From NCBI GenBank assembly GCA_021399435.1, contig JAJTUP010000019.1, positions 806,001 to 870,000 of the forward strand: 64,000 nucleotides of DNA, in the 5' to 3' direction. Every line of letters begins with the position of its first letter. Position 1 is the first letter of the stretch. Shown in pieces: positions 1 through 10,991 of this stretch. The DNA comes from Diaporthe sp. PMI_573. Its lineage: Eukaryota; Ascomycota; Sordariomycetes; Diaporthales; Diaporthaceae. The position numbers were made by a program, and so were the translations under genes. The notes below the pieces were generated by a model. It was not told the DNA's origin. It searched no databases and saw nothing but the letters and a program-made list of their open reading frames with translations.

Positions 1-3000
1 CCGGATCAAGGGCCCTAGAAGGTCTCGCAGGTATTTCCTGTCGCGTGGAGACCGGGTGTAGTTGCTGAGAAGCTTTGTCCAAAAGAAGTTGCCGCGCAGG
101 TACTCTTGGACGGCGTTGCATGCCTCAATCTCTTCCTTGATCGAGCGTGCTACAAGTTTGAGGAGGTAGTACTCCTCGCGTCGCTTCTGAGCATATCCAA
201 GCAGTCCCATCATCAGAATCTCAATACGCTTGCATTCCTTCTCCGCAGTGCCTTGCTCGCGGACACGCTTGAACAGACGTGCCAGATATTGGGGCTGTGT
301 CTGCAGGTTGAAGAAGAGCTGCTGGTACAGATCGAGCTTCTTTCGGGAGCTCTTGTTGAGGGCCTTGAGGTCGAACTGGTTCGCCGTGATCATGGAACTG
401 TTAGCAAGTAGCGTGCCTGCGTGTCCACCGTAGTTGTGTTGATGTCGCACAACCTCGTCCAGCGTGATTTTGTTCTTGACGAGCAACGCGATCTTAATAT
501 CAAGCTGGTCGATGTACTGTTCCAGCATTTCATTCTGCCTGACCTGCTGAACCACGGTCTTCCTCATGCGCTCAAACTCCACCTCCTCGTGGAAGTCAAA
601 ACCGCTGTCATTGAGAAGATGAACAAAGTTCTTGACTGCCCCGACTGGTGGGTTCTTGCCAGTCGTGAGACTCTTGTACGCTTCACCTTGAAGCTTTCCT
701 CTGACGAAACTTTGGATCTTGACGACTTTCTGCATGTTCTCGTGGAAATGCCGCTTCTTCTCTTCGAACCTTGCTCGAACAATAAAAGCTTTTGCGGCGG
801 CTTGGACAGCGATGATAGATTCTTCTTCCTCCTCAAGCGCGCTGATCAGGAAACCGACATTCTCCCTAAGCATCGCAGCCCTGATAAGTGACTGCAGGCC
901 GACAACGGCATCCTCATGAGATTCGAGCTCCTCGAGCAAGGCCAAGTGTTTCGCGCGAAACAGGTCACCACGTATGCACGCTTGAAAATAAGTAATAAAG
1001 GGCGTCTGCTTCGCCAATGCTTGGCGGTCGTTGGCAAGTTGCTGCCGTCGGAGCATGCCCCGAATAGCGGACTGGAGGTCGACGAGTTCAAGCTCATGGT
1101 CAGCCAGGCCGTCGAGGAGCTTCGCAACATCGCGGCGAACAGCGCCTGCGCGGACGCATGCCTGCAGCGCCTCTATCGTTGATGAGTTCTGGCTTAGCTC
1201 AGACTTAGTTTCTTGGATGGCCATTCTTGCCTTTCTTCCGCGACAAGCAGCTTGGAGAGACTCCCACTCAGGGGTGTAGTGTTGAAGAGTCTTCCTCTGC
1301 ACGGCGGCCTGCTTTCTGGTCAGCATTGCACGTGCGGCGGCCTGGAGGCCGGTGATGGCCTGAGCCTGTCTTGCAAGGAGTTCCTGGTCGTCGTCCAACC
1401 TGTTCCTCAGAAGCGCTCCACGGAGAGCAGCCTGGAACCTAGCGATAGGGCCAGCCATGCGAGCCGTCTCCTGCTTCTGGCGAACGACGTTCTGGCGTGT
1501 GAGGTATCCCAGAAACGCCGCTTGAACATCGCGAACAGGCCCAGACACTCGAGCCAGCTGAGAGCGCACGTCTCGTACCTCGCTACGGACTTTCGCAGCC
1601 CGTATCATGCTCTGCAACTCAAGGATGTCACCCTCCATGTTTTTCCAGAGACTGTCTTTTTGCATCTGCCTCCGCCGGACGAGAAAACCTCGGGCTGCGC
1701 TTTGGAGATTGACGGCGAAGCGCCTCATCTGCAGTCTGTATCCGATTACTTGCCGGGTCCAGTCTCCGCGGATGCGTGACTGAAGGTCGACCAAGCAGTC
1801 CTCTGTGTTCCAGAGACGTTGCATGACCTTGCCCAACCTCATCCTGCACATGGCGCCTCTGATCTGAGCTTGAAGTTCAAGGACGGCGTCTTCGTGCTCC
1901 GAAAGCTCCCGGTCGATCCTCTCTTCTTCGGTCTCCACAGGCTCAGGCGGTGCTTGCTCGCCAAAATCGGCACCCATCGTACCGAAGCTGGGCATATTGA
2001 CCCCGAGTTTATCCAGACCTTTCTGCATGGCCTCCAGTTCATGGTGCTCGAACTCAAGCTGTCCAACAAGGTTACCAATCCGAAAGTCAACTATTCCTTT
2101 GCGGAAGAGCAGCCAACTTAGTGCGTGTATACAGTATATGACCTTTGGGATGTTCTTCTTTTCGTAAAGATCGATCAGCTCAAACCTGAACAGGTCCGGT
2201 AAGGCGACCTCGTCCAGATAGCGAAAGAAGATGGCGATGTTGTCGGAATGCCTATATTGGAGTCGCTGATGTCGAAATATCCTGAATCGCTTGTCGGGGT
2301 TGAGTGCCTCCACTATTTCTGCAAGGGTGACGCCGTCTCGCAACGCTTCTTCAAGCTCAACAATTGGAGGGATCGGTTTGTGTATAACATCTTCGATCCA
2401 TTCTTTTGCTTCTCCAATGTGGCAGAGATACTCGTAGGCTTGCAGGAATTGCCGTTGCTTGTCCATCCAATTTCTGCCTTCCCAACCATAGGTACTGCTC
2501 CGTTGCCCAGCGGGGCCTGACCCAGGTTCTTTCTGGAGCCTGCGACGGCCACGCATACCGACAACCTGTTGTGCGGGAGATGTGATGGCGAACTCCTCTG
2601 CCTCGCCGGACTGGGCCAATTTGGACAAAGTGCGCAGTTGGCTTGTGGAAGATCTGCCGAGGGTCACAAGATCGGGCCTGGCGAGCTGCGCGGCATGGGC
2701 TTGGTGGAGAGGCACCAGTGGCGGAGGGAGGCCGGAGCTCCCTGATAGGATACCATCGGAACGTGGCATAACCATGGAATTGGGGCGGATTGTGGAAGCC
2801 CGGGGCCGGGACGGTGGGATCGGGGAGGTGGGCTCCTTCTCAAAATGTGCGAGTTTCCCGATATCAATGGACTGACCTCGGTCATGGCGATATGGGTCGC
2901 GAGGAGGGGTTGTTGGCGCTGAGACGGGAGCTTGCGGTAAAGGCCTCAGCGATTGCCTTGCGGCGCTATACATGTTGCCCGTGCTGGTCTGCGGACGATA

Positions 3001-3237
3001 TTCTGGGCTCTTGGGCGAAGAAGAGAGCCGGCCATTGGCCTCGCTCTTGCCGCGCTTGTGACCCATGGATCCATAACCGCTAGATGCTGAAGACGACTGC
3101 GTGGTGGTGCGACTTAAGTCGAACTGGCCGGACGAGAAGGAGAAGCCCGAAGAAGCCGATGATGTCGTCGACAGGTGGCGGTCGACTGGATGGTCAGCTG
3201 TATGTGTTTGCCGCAGAGGATGGGGTCGATACGACAT
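1..3237 (-). CDS. IQGAP / Rng2-type Ras GTPase-activating-like protein, 3' truncated by window edge
   Basis: One uninterrupted frame of 1079 codons runs from ATG 3237 off the left edge; a TAG lies in frame five codons upstream of the ATG, which supports this start. Residues 1-250 are Ser/Pro-rich and disordered. A calponin-homology domain follows at about 255-385 (WIEDVIHKP, ALRDGVTLAEIVEALNP, CIHALSWLLFRKG). About 14 IQ-like repeats (pattern LQxxxRGxxxR) span roughly 445-850. The final residues (NYTRSPRDRKYLRDLLGPLI) are the beginning of the RasGAP-related domain. In this family IQGAPs crosslink actin, bind calmodulin-type light chains through the IQ repeats and organise the contractile ring and septum; the GAP-related domain usually lacks GAP activity. 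The rest of the GAP-related domain and the C-terminal RasGAP_C region lie outside the window. Family assignment is firm; the role is inferred. Confidence 0.93.
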   Translation of the reverse strand, partial: MSYRPHPLRQTHTADHPVDRHLSTTSSASSGFSFSSGQFDLSRTTTQSSSASSGYGSMGHKRGKSEANGRLSSSPKSPEYRPQTSTGNMYSAARQSLRPLPQAPVSAPTTPPRDPYRHDRGQSIDIGKLAHFEKEPTSPIPPSRPRASTIRPNSMVMPRSDGILSGSSGLPPPLVPLHQAHAAQLARPDLVTLGRSSTSQLRTLSKLAQSGEAEEFAITSPAQQVVGMRGRRRLQKEPGSGPAGQRSSTYGWEGRNWMDKQRQFLQAYEYLCHIGEAKEWIEDVIHKPIPPIVELEEALRDGVTLAEIVEALNPDKRFRIFRHQRLQYRHSDNIAIFFRYLDEVALPDLFRFELIDLYEKKNIPKVIYCIHALSWLLFRKGIVDFRIGNLVGQLEFEHHELEAMQKGLDKLGVNMPSFGTMGADFGEQAPPEPVETEEERIDRELSEHEDAVLELQAQIRGAMCRMRLGKVMQRLWNTEDCLVDLQSRIRGDWTRQVIGYRLQMRRFAVNLQSAARGFLVRRRQMQKDSLWKNMEGDILELQSMIRAAKVRSEVRDVRSQLARVSGPVRDVQAAFLGYLTRQNVVRQKQETARMAGPIARFQAALRGALLRNRLDDDQELLARQAQAITGLQAAARAMLTRKQAAVQRKTLQHYTPEWESLQAACRGRKARMAIQETKSELSQNSSTIEALQACVRAGAVRRDVAKLLDGLADHELELVDLQSAIRGMLRRQQLANDRQALAKQTPFITYFQACIRGDLFRAKHLALLEELESHEDAVVGLQSLIRAAMLRENVGFLISALEEEEESIIAVQAAAKAFIVRARFEEKKRHFHENMQKVVKIQSFVRGKLQGEAYKSLTTGKNPPVGAVKNFVHLLNDSGFDFHEEVEFERMRKTVVQQVRQNEMLEQYIDQLDIKIALLVKNKITLDEVVRHQHNYGGHAGTLLANSSMITANQFDLKALNKSSRKKLDLYQQLFFNLQTQPQYLARLFKRVREQGTAEKECKRIEILMMGLLGYAQKRREEYYLLKLVARSIKEEIEACNAVQEYLRGNFFWTKLLSNYTRSPRDRKYLRDLLGPLIR
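6..2100 (-). repeat. Block of about 14 IQ-like repeats in the IQGAP gene
   Basis: Protein-level repeats of about 25-30 residues with the core LQxxxRGxxxR, e.g. LQAQIRGAMCR, LQSRIRGDWTR, LQSAARGFLVR, FQAALRGALLR, LQAACRGRKAR, FQACIRGDLFR, IQSFVRGKLQ. They occupy roughly positions 1900 down to 680; the remaining part to the left edge leads into the GAP-related domain. The DNA repeats have diverged and are seen only after translation. Confidence 0.8.
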
Positions 3238-4872
3238 GGTGTAGAGGCGCTATCAACAGCGAGCGCGAGGTCGCTCGGTTTTGGAGGCTGTTGAAATTCG
3301 GGATGGAGGAAAACATTAGAGACCTTCGGTCCTCATTGGAGATGCTGGTTTGTCGAGGGATTAGGGAATGTGCAGGCAGACGAGCAGGCAGGCAAAGTTG
3401 TTGTTGCAAAGGAATTACCCCAGCGCCTGGGTGTTGGTCAACAGGGTGGATTAATGGGTGGAGTCGGACGGGCTGCGAGTGTCGAGCTGGGCGTCGAGAC
3501 GAAGCAAGCAAGAAATCCTGGGAGCAGGGCCAGCGAAGCCAGCGTAGCCAGCACAGTGCAGGGAGCCGCACCGATCAACACGAAAACAGACACCGTCGGC
3601 GACGCGTATTATGAGACATGAGGGCGCGCACTGCGCAGGGAAAAAAGAGACGATATCGTCTAAAGTGATGTTGGGGTGGAAGGACAGGACGACCGATCCG
3701 GCGACGACAGGAACCTGATGCCAGTGGAACGGGAATGGGTTGACGGCGACAGTATGTACTGAGTAGGTCTCTCTCTTCATACCAGCCACCAGCTTTCGGT
3801 TCCCGGGAAAGTATGGAGGATCCTTGCCCAGTCACAGAGCCACAGCAGAAGGATGGTACCATATGGAGAAAAAGCAGGGGCGGGGCGGTTCGTTAGCCTT
3901 GTTTACGGTTTTGACGCGCGATGGTTGCTGCAGCAGCGGGAAGGCGATTGCCGGGATGGCAGCCCCCCCAAAAAAGGAAGGAAAGACGTCACACGAGGTG
4001 GGCCGAGCAGTTTGGATCACAGCGACCTGTATAGAATTGAGACATGAAAAGGAATTCAAGACCTCAGGCCATCGGCAACAGCTCGAGTCCTTAGACACCC
4101 TCACGCTTGCCAATTGGGCCCACCGACCGTAGGAAGAGGGCGGGAGTCCGGCTGGCTGCTGCTGCTCAATTGGAGGTGGCTGGGAGTCGGGCAGGGAAAA
4201 CACAGACCCACCTGGGCACTGATTGAATGGCCCAGACCTTCTGGACCCCTCCTCACTCACAAGCCCGCCCACTCACTCACTGACTCACTTGCTGTGTGCC
4301 TTCCGAGAAGCGATGCCAGATGCTTATTTATTAGTTTCAAGAACGAGCAGGCAGGCCTTCAAACGGGCCGTGGCTACACAGTACATGCTGCGGTGCAGCG
4401 CAGCTGCAGGGACCAAGCTACCTTCCAAGGCTCCTAGTACCTAGGTACCCTGTCAAGGCACAGGACAGGGGGGTCTGCCCGTTTCCCAACTCCCATCACT
4501 TTGGTGCGGGTGCGGGCTTCCACTTGCTGACAAAGACAATCTGGTCTCCCTATCGATAACCTGCTGCTTATCGATACCGGTATCGATAAGCAGCAGGTTT
4601 TAACTAGCAACAAGTCGCGAAAGTGGGGTAGGCGCGTCGAGTTTTGGCAGAGAGCAGGGGTCCTTGTTGCGAGGAGGGAAAAAAAAAAATTGATTTAATG
4701 CAGGAGCATCACAGCCTCGCCTTGTTCTTCGCTTCTTCTTCTTCTTTCTTGGGAAACCCTCCCCGTCGAGAAGACAAGATAGCTGGCAGCCCATCGTCTC
4801 GTCCTCTTCTTGGCTAGCACCCTATTACAACAATCAAGTTGAGTCTGTGGGACAGACCTGGCCAACATCATA
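3238..4872. other. Divergent intergenic region between IQGAP and IMP dehydrogenase
   Basis: No convincing coding sequence is seen. It must hold both promoters. Notable contents are a GTACCTAGGTAC palindrome at 4437-4448, a long perfect palindrome at 4558-4599 (listed separately), and a pyrimidine-rich stretch with an A-tract near 4680-4750 that probably belongs to the IMP dehydrogenase leader. Confidence 0.6.
4551..4599. repeat. Perfect 42-bp palindrome with three TATCGATA boxes
   Basis: Arms 4558-4578 and 4579-4599 are exact reverse complements with no spacer; the centre is ACC|GGT. TATCGATA occurs at 4551-4558, 4569-4576 and 4581-4588; the last two are symmetry partners inside the palindrome, and the first overlaps its left end. 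It lies about 275 bp upstream of the IMP dehydrogenase ATG. It could be a dimeric transcription-factor site, a cruciform-forming element or a small mobile-element relic; the sequence alone does not decide. Confidence 0.9.
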
Positions 4873-6714
4873 ATGCCTACCTCAAACGGTGCCACCCCCG
4901 TCAACGGCGTGTCCAAGGCCCTCGACCCCTCCAAGGCCGAGGAGATGCTCAAGGAGTACGACAGCCGCGATGGACTCGGCATCCAGGACCTGATGAACGC
5001 CAAGGTTCACGGAGGTCTTACTTACAACGACTTCCTCCTCTTGCCTGGCTACATCGGCTTCCCAGCCTCCGACGTCACTCTTGACGCCCCGGTGACAAAG
5101 CGCATCACCCTCAAGACGCCCTTTGTCTCCTCCCCAATGGACACCGTCACCGAGCACGAGATGGCCATCCACATGGCCCTGCAGGGTGGCGTCGGTGTCA
5201 TCCACCACAACTGCTCCCCCGACGCCCAGGCCGACATGGTCCGCAAGGTCAAGCGTTTCGAGAACGGGTTCATCAATGACCCAGTCCTGATCACAAAGGA
5301 GACCACTGTCGGCGAGGCCAAGGCCTTGAAGGAGAAGTGGGGCTTTGGTGGTTTTCCTGTCACCGGTGAGTGTCTCCCTCCCGGTCAACTCGTCGTAATT
5401 TTCCTACGAGCTATCATGATTATAATCCCAATTTTTATAACTTTCGTTCCACCGTATCGACGGTCGCCGTCATGGGGAGAAACTTGTTTCAATGACATTC
5501 TTGCTCCATCACAATCACATGTAGCACAAAGACAACACCGCCAAGCAGACAGATAGCTAATATTTGCGGCTTCAGAAAGTGGCAAGCTTGGCTCCAAGCT
5601 TCTGGGTATTGTTACCAACCGGGACCTGCAATTCGAGGACGCCGATGAACAACCCGTTGCCAACGTCATGGTCACTGAGCTGATCACTGCAACGGAGGGT
5701 GTGACTCTCGGAGAGGCCAACACCATCCTGGCCAAGTCCAAGAAGGGCAAGCTGCCAATCGTCGACAAGGACGGCAACTTGGTCTCTATGATCTCCCGCT
5801 CCGACCTCCGCAAGAACCTCAACTTCCCTCTCGCCTCCAAGCTCCCTGACTCCAAGCAGCTGATTTGCGCTGCTGCCATCGGCACACGGCCAGAGGACAA
5901 GATCCGGCTGCGCGGGCTCGTCGAGGCTGGCCTCGACATCGTCGTCCTCGACAGCAGCCAGGGAAACAGTATGTTCCAGATCGACATGATCAAGTGGATC
6001 AAGAACGAGTTCCCCGGGCTTGACGTCATTGGCGGAAACGTCGTGACCCGTGAGCAGGCTGCTGCCCTCATTGCTGCCGGAGTTGACGGTCTTCGTATCG
6101 GCATGGGTAGCGGTTCTGCCTGCATCACCCAGGAGGTCATGGCTGTCGGCCGTCCTCAAGCCACTGCTGTGTACAGCGTCAGTGCTTTCGCTGCCAGGTT
6201 CGGCGTGCCCTGCATTGCTGATGGCGGCATTCAAAACGTTGGCCACGTTGTCAAGGGTCTCGCCCTCGGCGCTTCCACCGTCATGATGGGCGGTCTCCTT
6301 GCCGGTACCACCGAGTCTCCTGGAACCTCGTTCGTGTCCCGAGAGGGCAAACTGGTCAAGGCGTACCGTGGCATGGGAAGCATTGACGCCATGCAGGACA
6401 AGAAGGCTGGGGCCGGTGGCGCTGACAGCCAGAAGAGCAACGCTGGAACAGCTCGCTACTTCTCCGAGGGCGACAGCGTCCTGGTCGCCCAGGGTGTGGC
6501 TGGCGCTGTCGCTCACCGTGGCTCGATCAACAAGTTCGTGCCTTACCTTGCCGCTGGTCTGAAGCACTCCATGCAGGATGCCGGTATCAAGAGCCTGCAC
6601 GAGCTTCACCAAGGCGTACATGACAGCGTTGTGCGCTTTGAAATCAGGACTGCCAGCGCCCAGCTCGAGGGCGGTGTGAACATGGAGTCGTATGAGAAGA
6701 AGCTCTACGCCTGA
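4873..6714 (+). CDS. Inosine-5'-monophosphate dehydrogenase (IMPDH)
   Basis: Oxidises IMP to XMP with NAD+, the committed step of guanine nucleotide synthesis; cytosolic and tetrameric in the family. Exons are 4873-5365 and 5576-6714, giving 543 residues, the usual eukaryotic IMPDH length. The intron (210 nt, 5366-5575) is a normal GTGAGT...CAG intron with a CTAAT branch site and no similarity to the repeated introns elsewhere in the window. Seen in the protein: N-terminal [20 protein letters not shown], a Bateman (two-CBS) insert around 120-240, the catalytic loop [11 protein letters not shown] with the active Cys at about residue 347, [11 protein letters not shown], and the mobile-flap motif RYFSEGD. 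The residue just before the catalytic Cys is Ala where human IMPDH2 has Ile; this may be normal for fungi. The gene diverges from IQGAP and converges on the J protein. The function is secure. Confidence 0.97.
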
Positions 6715-7348
6715 GTCTGCAATATTCGGCCAGGTGCGATCTAAACTGCATGGTTTCTATAGGAGTTTTTGGCGTGCTGGACTTGGCTCGGTACTGAAAA
6801 TTGGGATATATCATGGATTGTGTGCATTGAGGGCCTTGTGGAGGGCACCCCTACTGAATTGCTGGTCTTGAATTCGGGGGCATCTAGCGTTGGGCTCCTG
6901 GGAGTCAGCAGAGGAGAACTTGATCCTGTTTTGACTAGACATTCGATCAATCAGAGAATCGTCGCATCTATGTCCTCTGAATCGTCTGCTGTTGTTGACC
7001 CTGCCCCGAGACAAGTCGTGCTGATCCAAAAATCATGCGAGGCAGGTAGCAACACCGCCTCCACCGGCGTGATTGCTGCCCCCCGATTGTCAAACCCGCG
7101 GAGTTGACTTCATGACGTTGCAAGAGGCCTTTCGAGGACCGCGACCACCCAGCGGGAGCCGCATACGCCTTAAATTATGAGGGGTGTGATTTCAGGCAAG
7201 TAGCGAGCCGATATCAGGGCTTACTACCAAGTACTGCATACACCAAGACTCCCAAGTCCATCATGTTTTCATAACAAAACATCACTCATGCAGCTATTCA
7301 GACATGGTATGCACCACTTCATACAAACCAGACCCGGCATCCCAAGCC
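6715..7348. other. Convergent 3' intergenic region (IMPDH / DNAJC11-like)
   Basis: 634 bp between two convergent genes; short ORFs only, with no recognisable protein or RNA. It presumably holds both 3' UTRs and polyadenylation signals. Confidence 0.5.
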
Positions 7349-10253
7349 TCACGGCAACCTCAGCTCGTCCCTCCCCAAGACCTCCTTCACCCTTTCCTGG
7401 CCGCGGAACATGTACCTCACAAAGAGGCACTTGGTCCGCCGGGGCCTTGGGTCCCAGAAGCCGAGCAGCCTGCTCTTCCTCAGCCCCTCAGGGATATATA
7501 CGCTCCCGTCGTCGTCCACCAGCGCCGCCACCGCCACGGTAACGTCAGCAACCTCCTCAGGGGACGCCCAGCTGGGACCCAGGTGGATGGCGGCAGCAGC
7601 AGGGCCGCCCGCGGGCAGCGGTTCGGAAGGCGGTGGGGTGCATGGGCGCTCGTCAGGGAGGACGCCGTACTTGGCGCTCAGAATTACGAGGCCGCCGCGC
7701 TCGCGCTGGACACGCTGCCTTTGTTCAACGCGTTCGGCGAGGACGGTGACGAGGTCGTCTGCCTCAGCGCGGCGCAAGGCGATGTACTTCTGGATGTCTT
7801 GCGAGCGTCTGTCTTCCTCTTCTTGGGACGCGGCGCCTGCTTTAGACAGTAGAGGACTGAGAAAGTCGAATAGCCCGAGGGTCAAGGCTGGGAGGTAGCC
7901 GGCGAACATCAGGACGTTTGTGAGGAACCCGTGAGGGGAAGGTTGATCCCGGAAAAGTACCAAGGGCATGGCGAAGCTATTGTTCCTTCTCGAAAAGTAA
8001 AGTGACAAGATCACACTGCTGCCGGCGTTGTTCACAGACACCTCAAGGCCTAGCTTCCTCGACTTCCCGATCTTCTTCAGGCCGCGCACGGCAAGCTGGC
8101 TGAGTTCTGACCGGCCCAGTGATCGCACCCTACCAAGGAGACTGTTGGGCCTGGATTTGTACGTGGATAGTTCGGCCTCAAAACGCAAGCCCCTCAATCG
8201 ACTTGGAATCAGGCTCTGTTCCAGCTCATTAGGCGATGACAGCAGGTTCCTCCCAAACCTCACATATCCAGCCACGCCGCCAGCGGTTAAGGCACCCGAG
8301 ACTGTCCATGATCCCCTGTTGTTCGGACCACTCAAGTCGACATTGTCATGCAGCCGTTGCAGGCCATTGCCCGGAGGCTTGGTAAAGGCTCGGCCGGAGC
8401 GCAAACCTAGAGTATCCTCAGAGAAACCACCAAACTTGTATCCCACTTCAAGCGTGGGAGGACTGTAGTAGCTCGGCAACTGCGAAAGATGGTCCACTGC
8501 AGGATTCCGAGTCAGCTATCAAAGGACCAAGGAAGTAGTTTCACCCGAATTGGGCGAGAAAAATGGTCACAATGTGGCCATGGCCTGTTTCAGGGCCAGC
8601 GGTGTGACAAGCCCTTTAAGGCATATGCCAAAGAGGGGAGAAGTTTCTTCTGGAAGGGGTTGAGATTGTATGAAGAAGCTGCTTACTGTATTTGCGCCAG
8701 GTAGCTCCGGTGGAGTCCCGGTCGAGTTGTTCCCTGACGGACCGGTTCCAGAAAGAAGACGGCGACAAGCTTCCCCAGAGGGACGCCGTCCCGCTATCTA
8801 CACAGGCAAACACCGTGCCGCCCCCGACACGCCTGTGCAGACCGAGACCGAACCTCGGCTCATAGCTGGCGCCAGGCAATACGCGGCTGACCGAGATGCT
8901 TGCCTCGGTGTGCAATGGCTCGGCCGGTCGGTCGTTCTGCCCCTGGTCGCCACCGAGGCGCAGAACGTGTGAAGCCCTTGCGGTAAGGGATGCGGCGTTG
9001 ATGGCATCGGTCTCGATCTCCAGTACGGCGTCTGGGAGTGTCCTCTTCAGTGCGGCCTCCGAGAGACCTGCTTCCCGGATGAAGAGCTCCTGCCGGAACT
9101 TGAAATTGAGGTTCAGCGCGTAGTGCAATGACGACCACCGTAGCTGCCGGTCCTTTGGCAAGGCATCGGGGGTGAGGTTGGGTTGGCGGCCCGGGACGCT
9201 GATAGGAGGAAGATAGGAGTCCATCTCGGACATTGCAAAGATTGAGGATGTGAGGGTAACTGTGGGTATGGTGCAATAGAGCTCATTTTTGTCGAAGTTC
9301 ACCGAGGTTGGAGGTGTTGCGCCGCTCAGAGCCTTTCGGATCTGTCGCAGTCTGGGTTGCAAGAGTTGGCTGATGGCAGGAAAAGAAGCGACAGAGTTCT
9401 GGGTGAGACAGAAAGTTGCCGGTGAAGCGTGTCGTCGAGGCAGTCGGCGGTTTTTCAGAGTGGCTATGGACTGCGCATCCAGATGCAATCTTGTTTCTGT
9501 CGATTCTCGCTCTTGCTGTCGTCGCAACATCTGCACCAGCTGAGCACCTGTTCGTCTGGGTTGTCGCGTGTCGCCATTCACATCGTCTTCGCCCTCCTCC
9601 CCGGACAACAATATGCTGTCCTCAAGCTCGTCGCCTGGTAACGATTCATCGTAATCATCTCTGCTGCGCTTGCTGATCAGAGTCTCGAAGGCAGCTTGAA
9701 CCTGGGCAAGATACCGCTCAGCTACATCCTGGTGTTGGGCGGGGATGACGTCCGAGCGAAGGACTTCACAAAGCCGGAAGTAAGCCCGACAGATGTCTCT
9801 CTCAGAAACCTCGTCTCCTGGCGGAAGTGACAACAGTTCATAGTGCGAGCGACGTATTCTCTCCAGCTCAGACTGCCGCACCACATTTCCGACGCTGCGG
9901 TGCGACGCAGGAGCATTGACGACGACGCCGTCAAAGCTCCCCGCGCCCGTCAGCGTGTCGTCCTGGTCTGTTTCCGCCTCGGCATCGTTCGTGATGAAGG
10001 ATGCGCCGTCGTCAAAGCCGAATTCATACTCCCTCCTGGTCGCGGCGAATTGGTCCGAGAGAGAGAAGCGCGATCCGACGGAACGAAGGCTGGGGTTATG
10101 GCGATTAGAATACAGCTGGTTGTGTGGCTGCAGGTGCTGGTCGTAGTCACGCTCGAATGCGGCCGAGGAGCGTGCCGACGAGTTTGCGGAGCGGGATGAG
10201 TTACGCCCTCGGGCACTGCCTGCGCGGCGGCTCCCTGGTACCCGGTCATTCAT
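7349..10253 (-). CDS. DNAJC11-type J-domain protein with C-terminal DUF3395
   Basis: Exons are 10253-8687 and 8496-7349 (904 residues), joined by a 190-nt intron that is a family B introner-like element; the join rebuilds ...KYMDHLSQ. Residues 1-135 are low-complexity (Ser/Arg-rich). A J domain spans about 137-203 (HYELLSL, DICRAYFRLCEVL, then AAFETLISKRSRDDYD). The rest resembles DNAJC11: a beta-rich middle (YSPPTLEVGYKFGGFSEDTL) and a C-terminal DUF3395 (ADDLVTVLAERVEQRQ, GLVILSAKYGV, VEVTVAVAALVDD-like, GLRKSRLLGFWDP). Animal DNAJC11 is a mitochondrial outer-membrane partner of MICOS; a mitochondrial role here is inferred from the family. The HPD tripeptide that stimulates Hsp70 is replaced by RSD (helix II-III loop LCEVLRSDVIP), so classical cochaperone activity is doubtful. 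Family assignment is strong. Confidence 0.88.
8497..8686 (-). mobile_element. Introner-like element, family B, copy 1 (intron of DNAJC11-like gene)
   Basis: A 190-nt intron beginning GTAAGCAGCTTCTTCATACA and ending GCTGACTCGGAATCCTGCAG. It matches the intron at 42061-42249 along its whole length (shared blocks: GTAAGCAGCTTC, TTGTCAC, ACATTGTGACCATTT, CCTTGGTCCTTTGATAGCTG) and, more distantly, the intron at 18989-19159, although the three host genes are unrelated. It interrupts a codon after its first base (phase 1). The branch site is GCTGAC. Confidence 0.85.
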
Positions 10254-10991
10254 GATGGAGTGCTGCTCTCCCAGGACATTGGTCGATCCAGTTTCCTAAG
10301 CAGGACTCGTTGGACTTTTCAACGGAGTCAGTCGCAAAGAGAACGATTTGTTGATTGTGCAGGCCAACACAAACAATGGATGAGCTTTCCCATGGCGACG
10401 GCATGAGCCATCTTATTAATGACGTGCGTTAAGGCCAGGGGCTCTCGTACAACGCCGGGATGTGCCCCGTGGCCATTTTGGAGAAGCGCATCACGGGGAC
10501 ATGCCGCGTTTAGCGCTTTGCCTGGACATGTTCAAAGCGGCGCGACGGCGAGACGACTGGAGAGGAGAAGGCCGGGTCCGAGACAAAGGTGGAGACGTGC
10601 TTGCCTTCTGGACGACAACATCGTACGTGAAGGACGTTGAGTCACTGCTTTTGCAAGGGCAATCCAGCAGCATTGACTCGTCCGAGACCAGCACAATAAT
10701 TTGTGGATTGCACATGTTAGTAAGTTACTGGACCTGTCACAAAGCTTGCGAATTGCGCAAAAGAGACGTGGCCAGCGTTGTATAAACGCCAGTCTTGTGC
10801 AGGACGGTGTGATGAGGTCCCAAGATAGTATCAATTCTGTAGAGAGAGGCTGAAGAAGCCCAAGAAATTGGTCCTCATCCTTGTGGGGGCAACAATATTG
10901 TCATTCCAACACTATGGCGCCTTGACGGGCATGATGCTCCAAGCAAATCTGGTCTCTAGCCGCGTTCCTTTGACCAGTGCTAGCTCACCAT
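10254..10991. other. Intergenic: M28 3' side and DNAJC11-like promoter
   Basis: 738 bp with no recognisable coding sequence. It should contain the terminator of the M28 gene and the promoter of the J-protein gene, both on the minus strand. Confidence 0.5.

Noticed and set aside
421..1779. Plus-strand open frames of 156 and 188 codons in the first 2 kb
   Set aside because: They lie antisense to the IQ-repeat region of the IQGAP gene, whose own frame is open for 1079 codons with clear domains.
5385..6621. Long minus-strand open frames (251 and 349 codons) opposite IMPDH exon 2
   Set aside because: Antisense shadows of a GC-rich conserved coding exon; the sequences are low in complexity and match no family.
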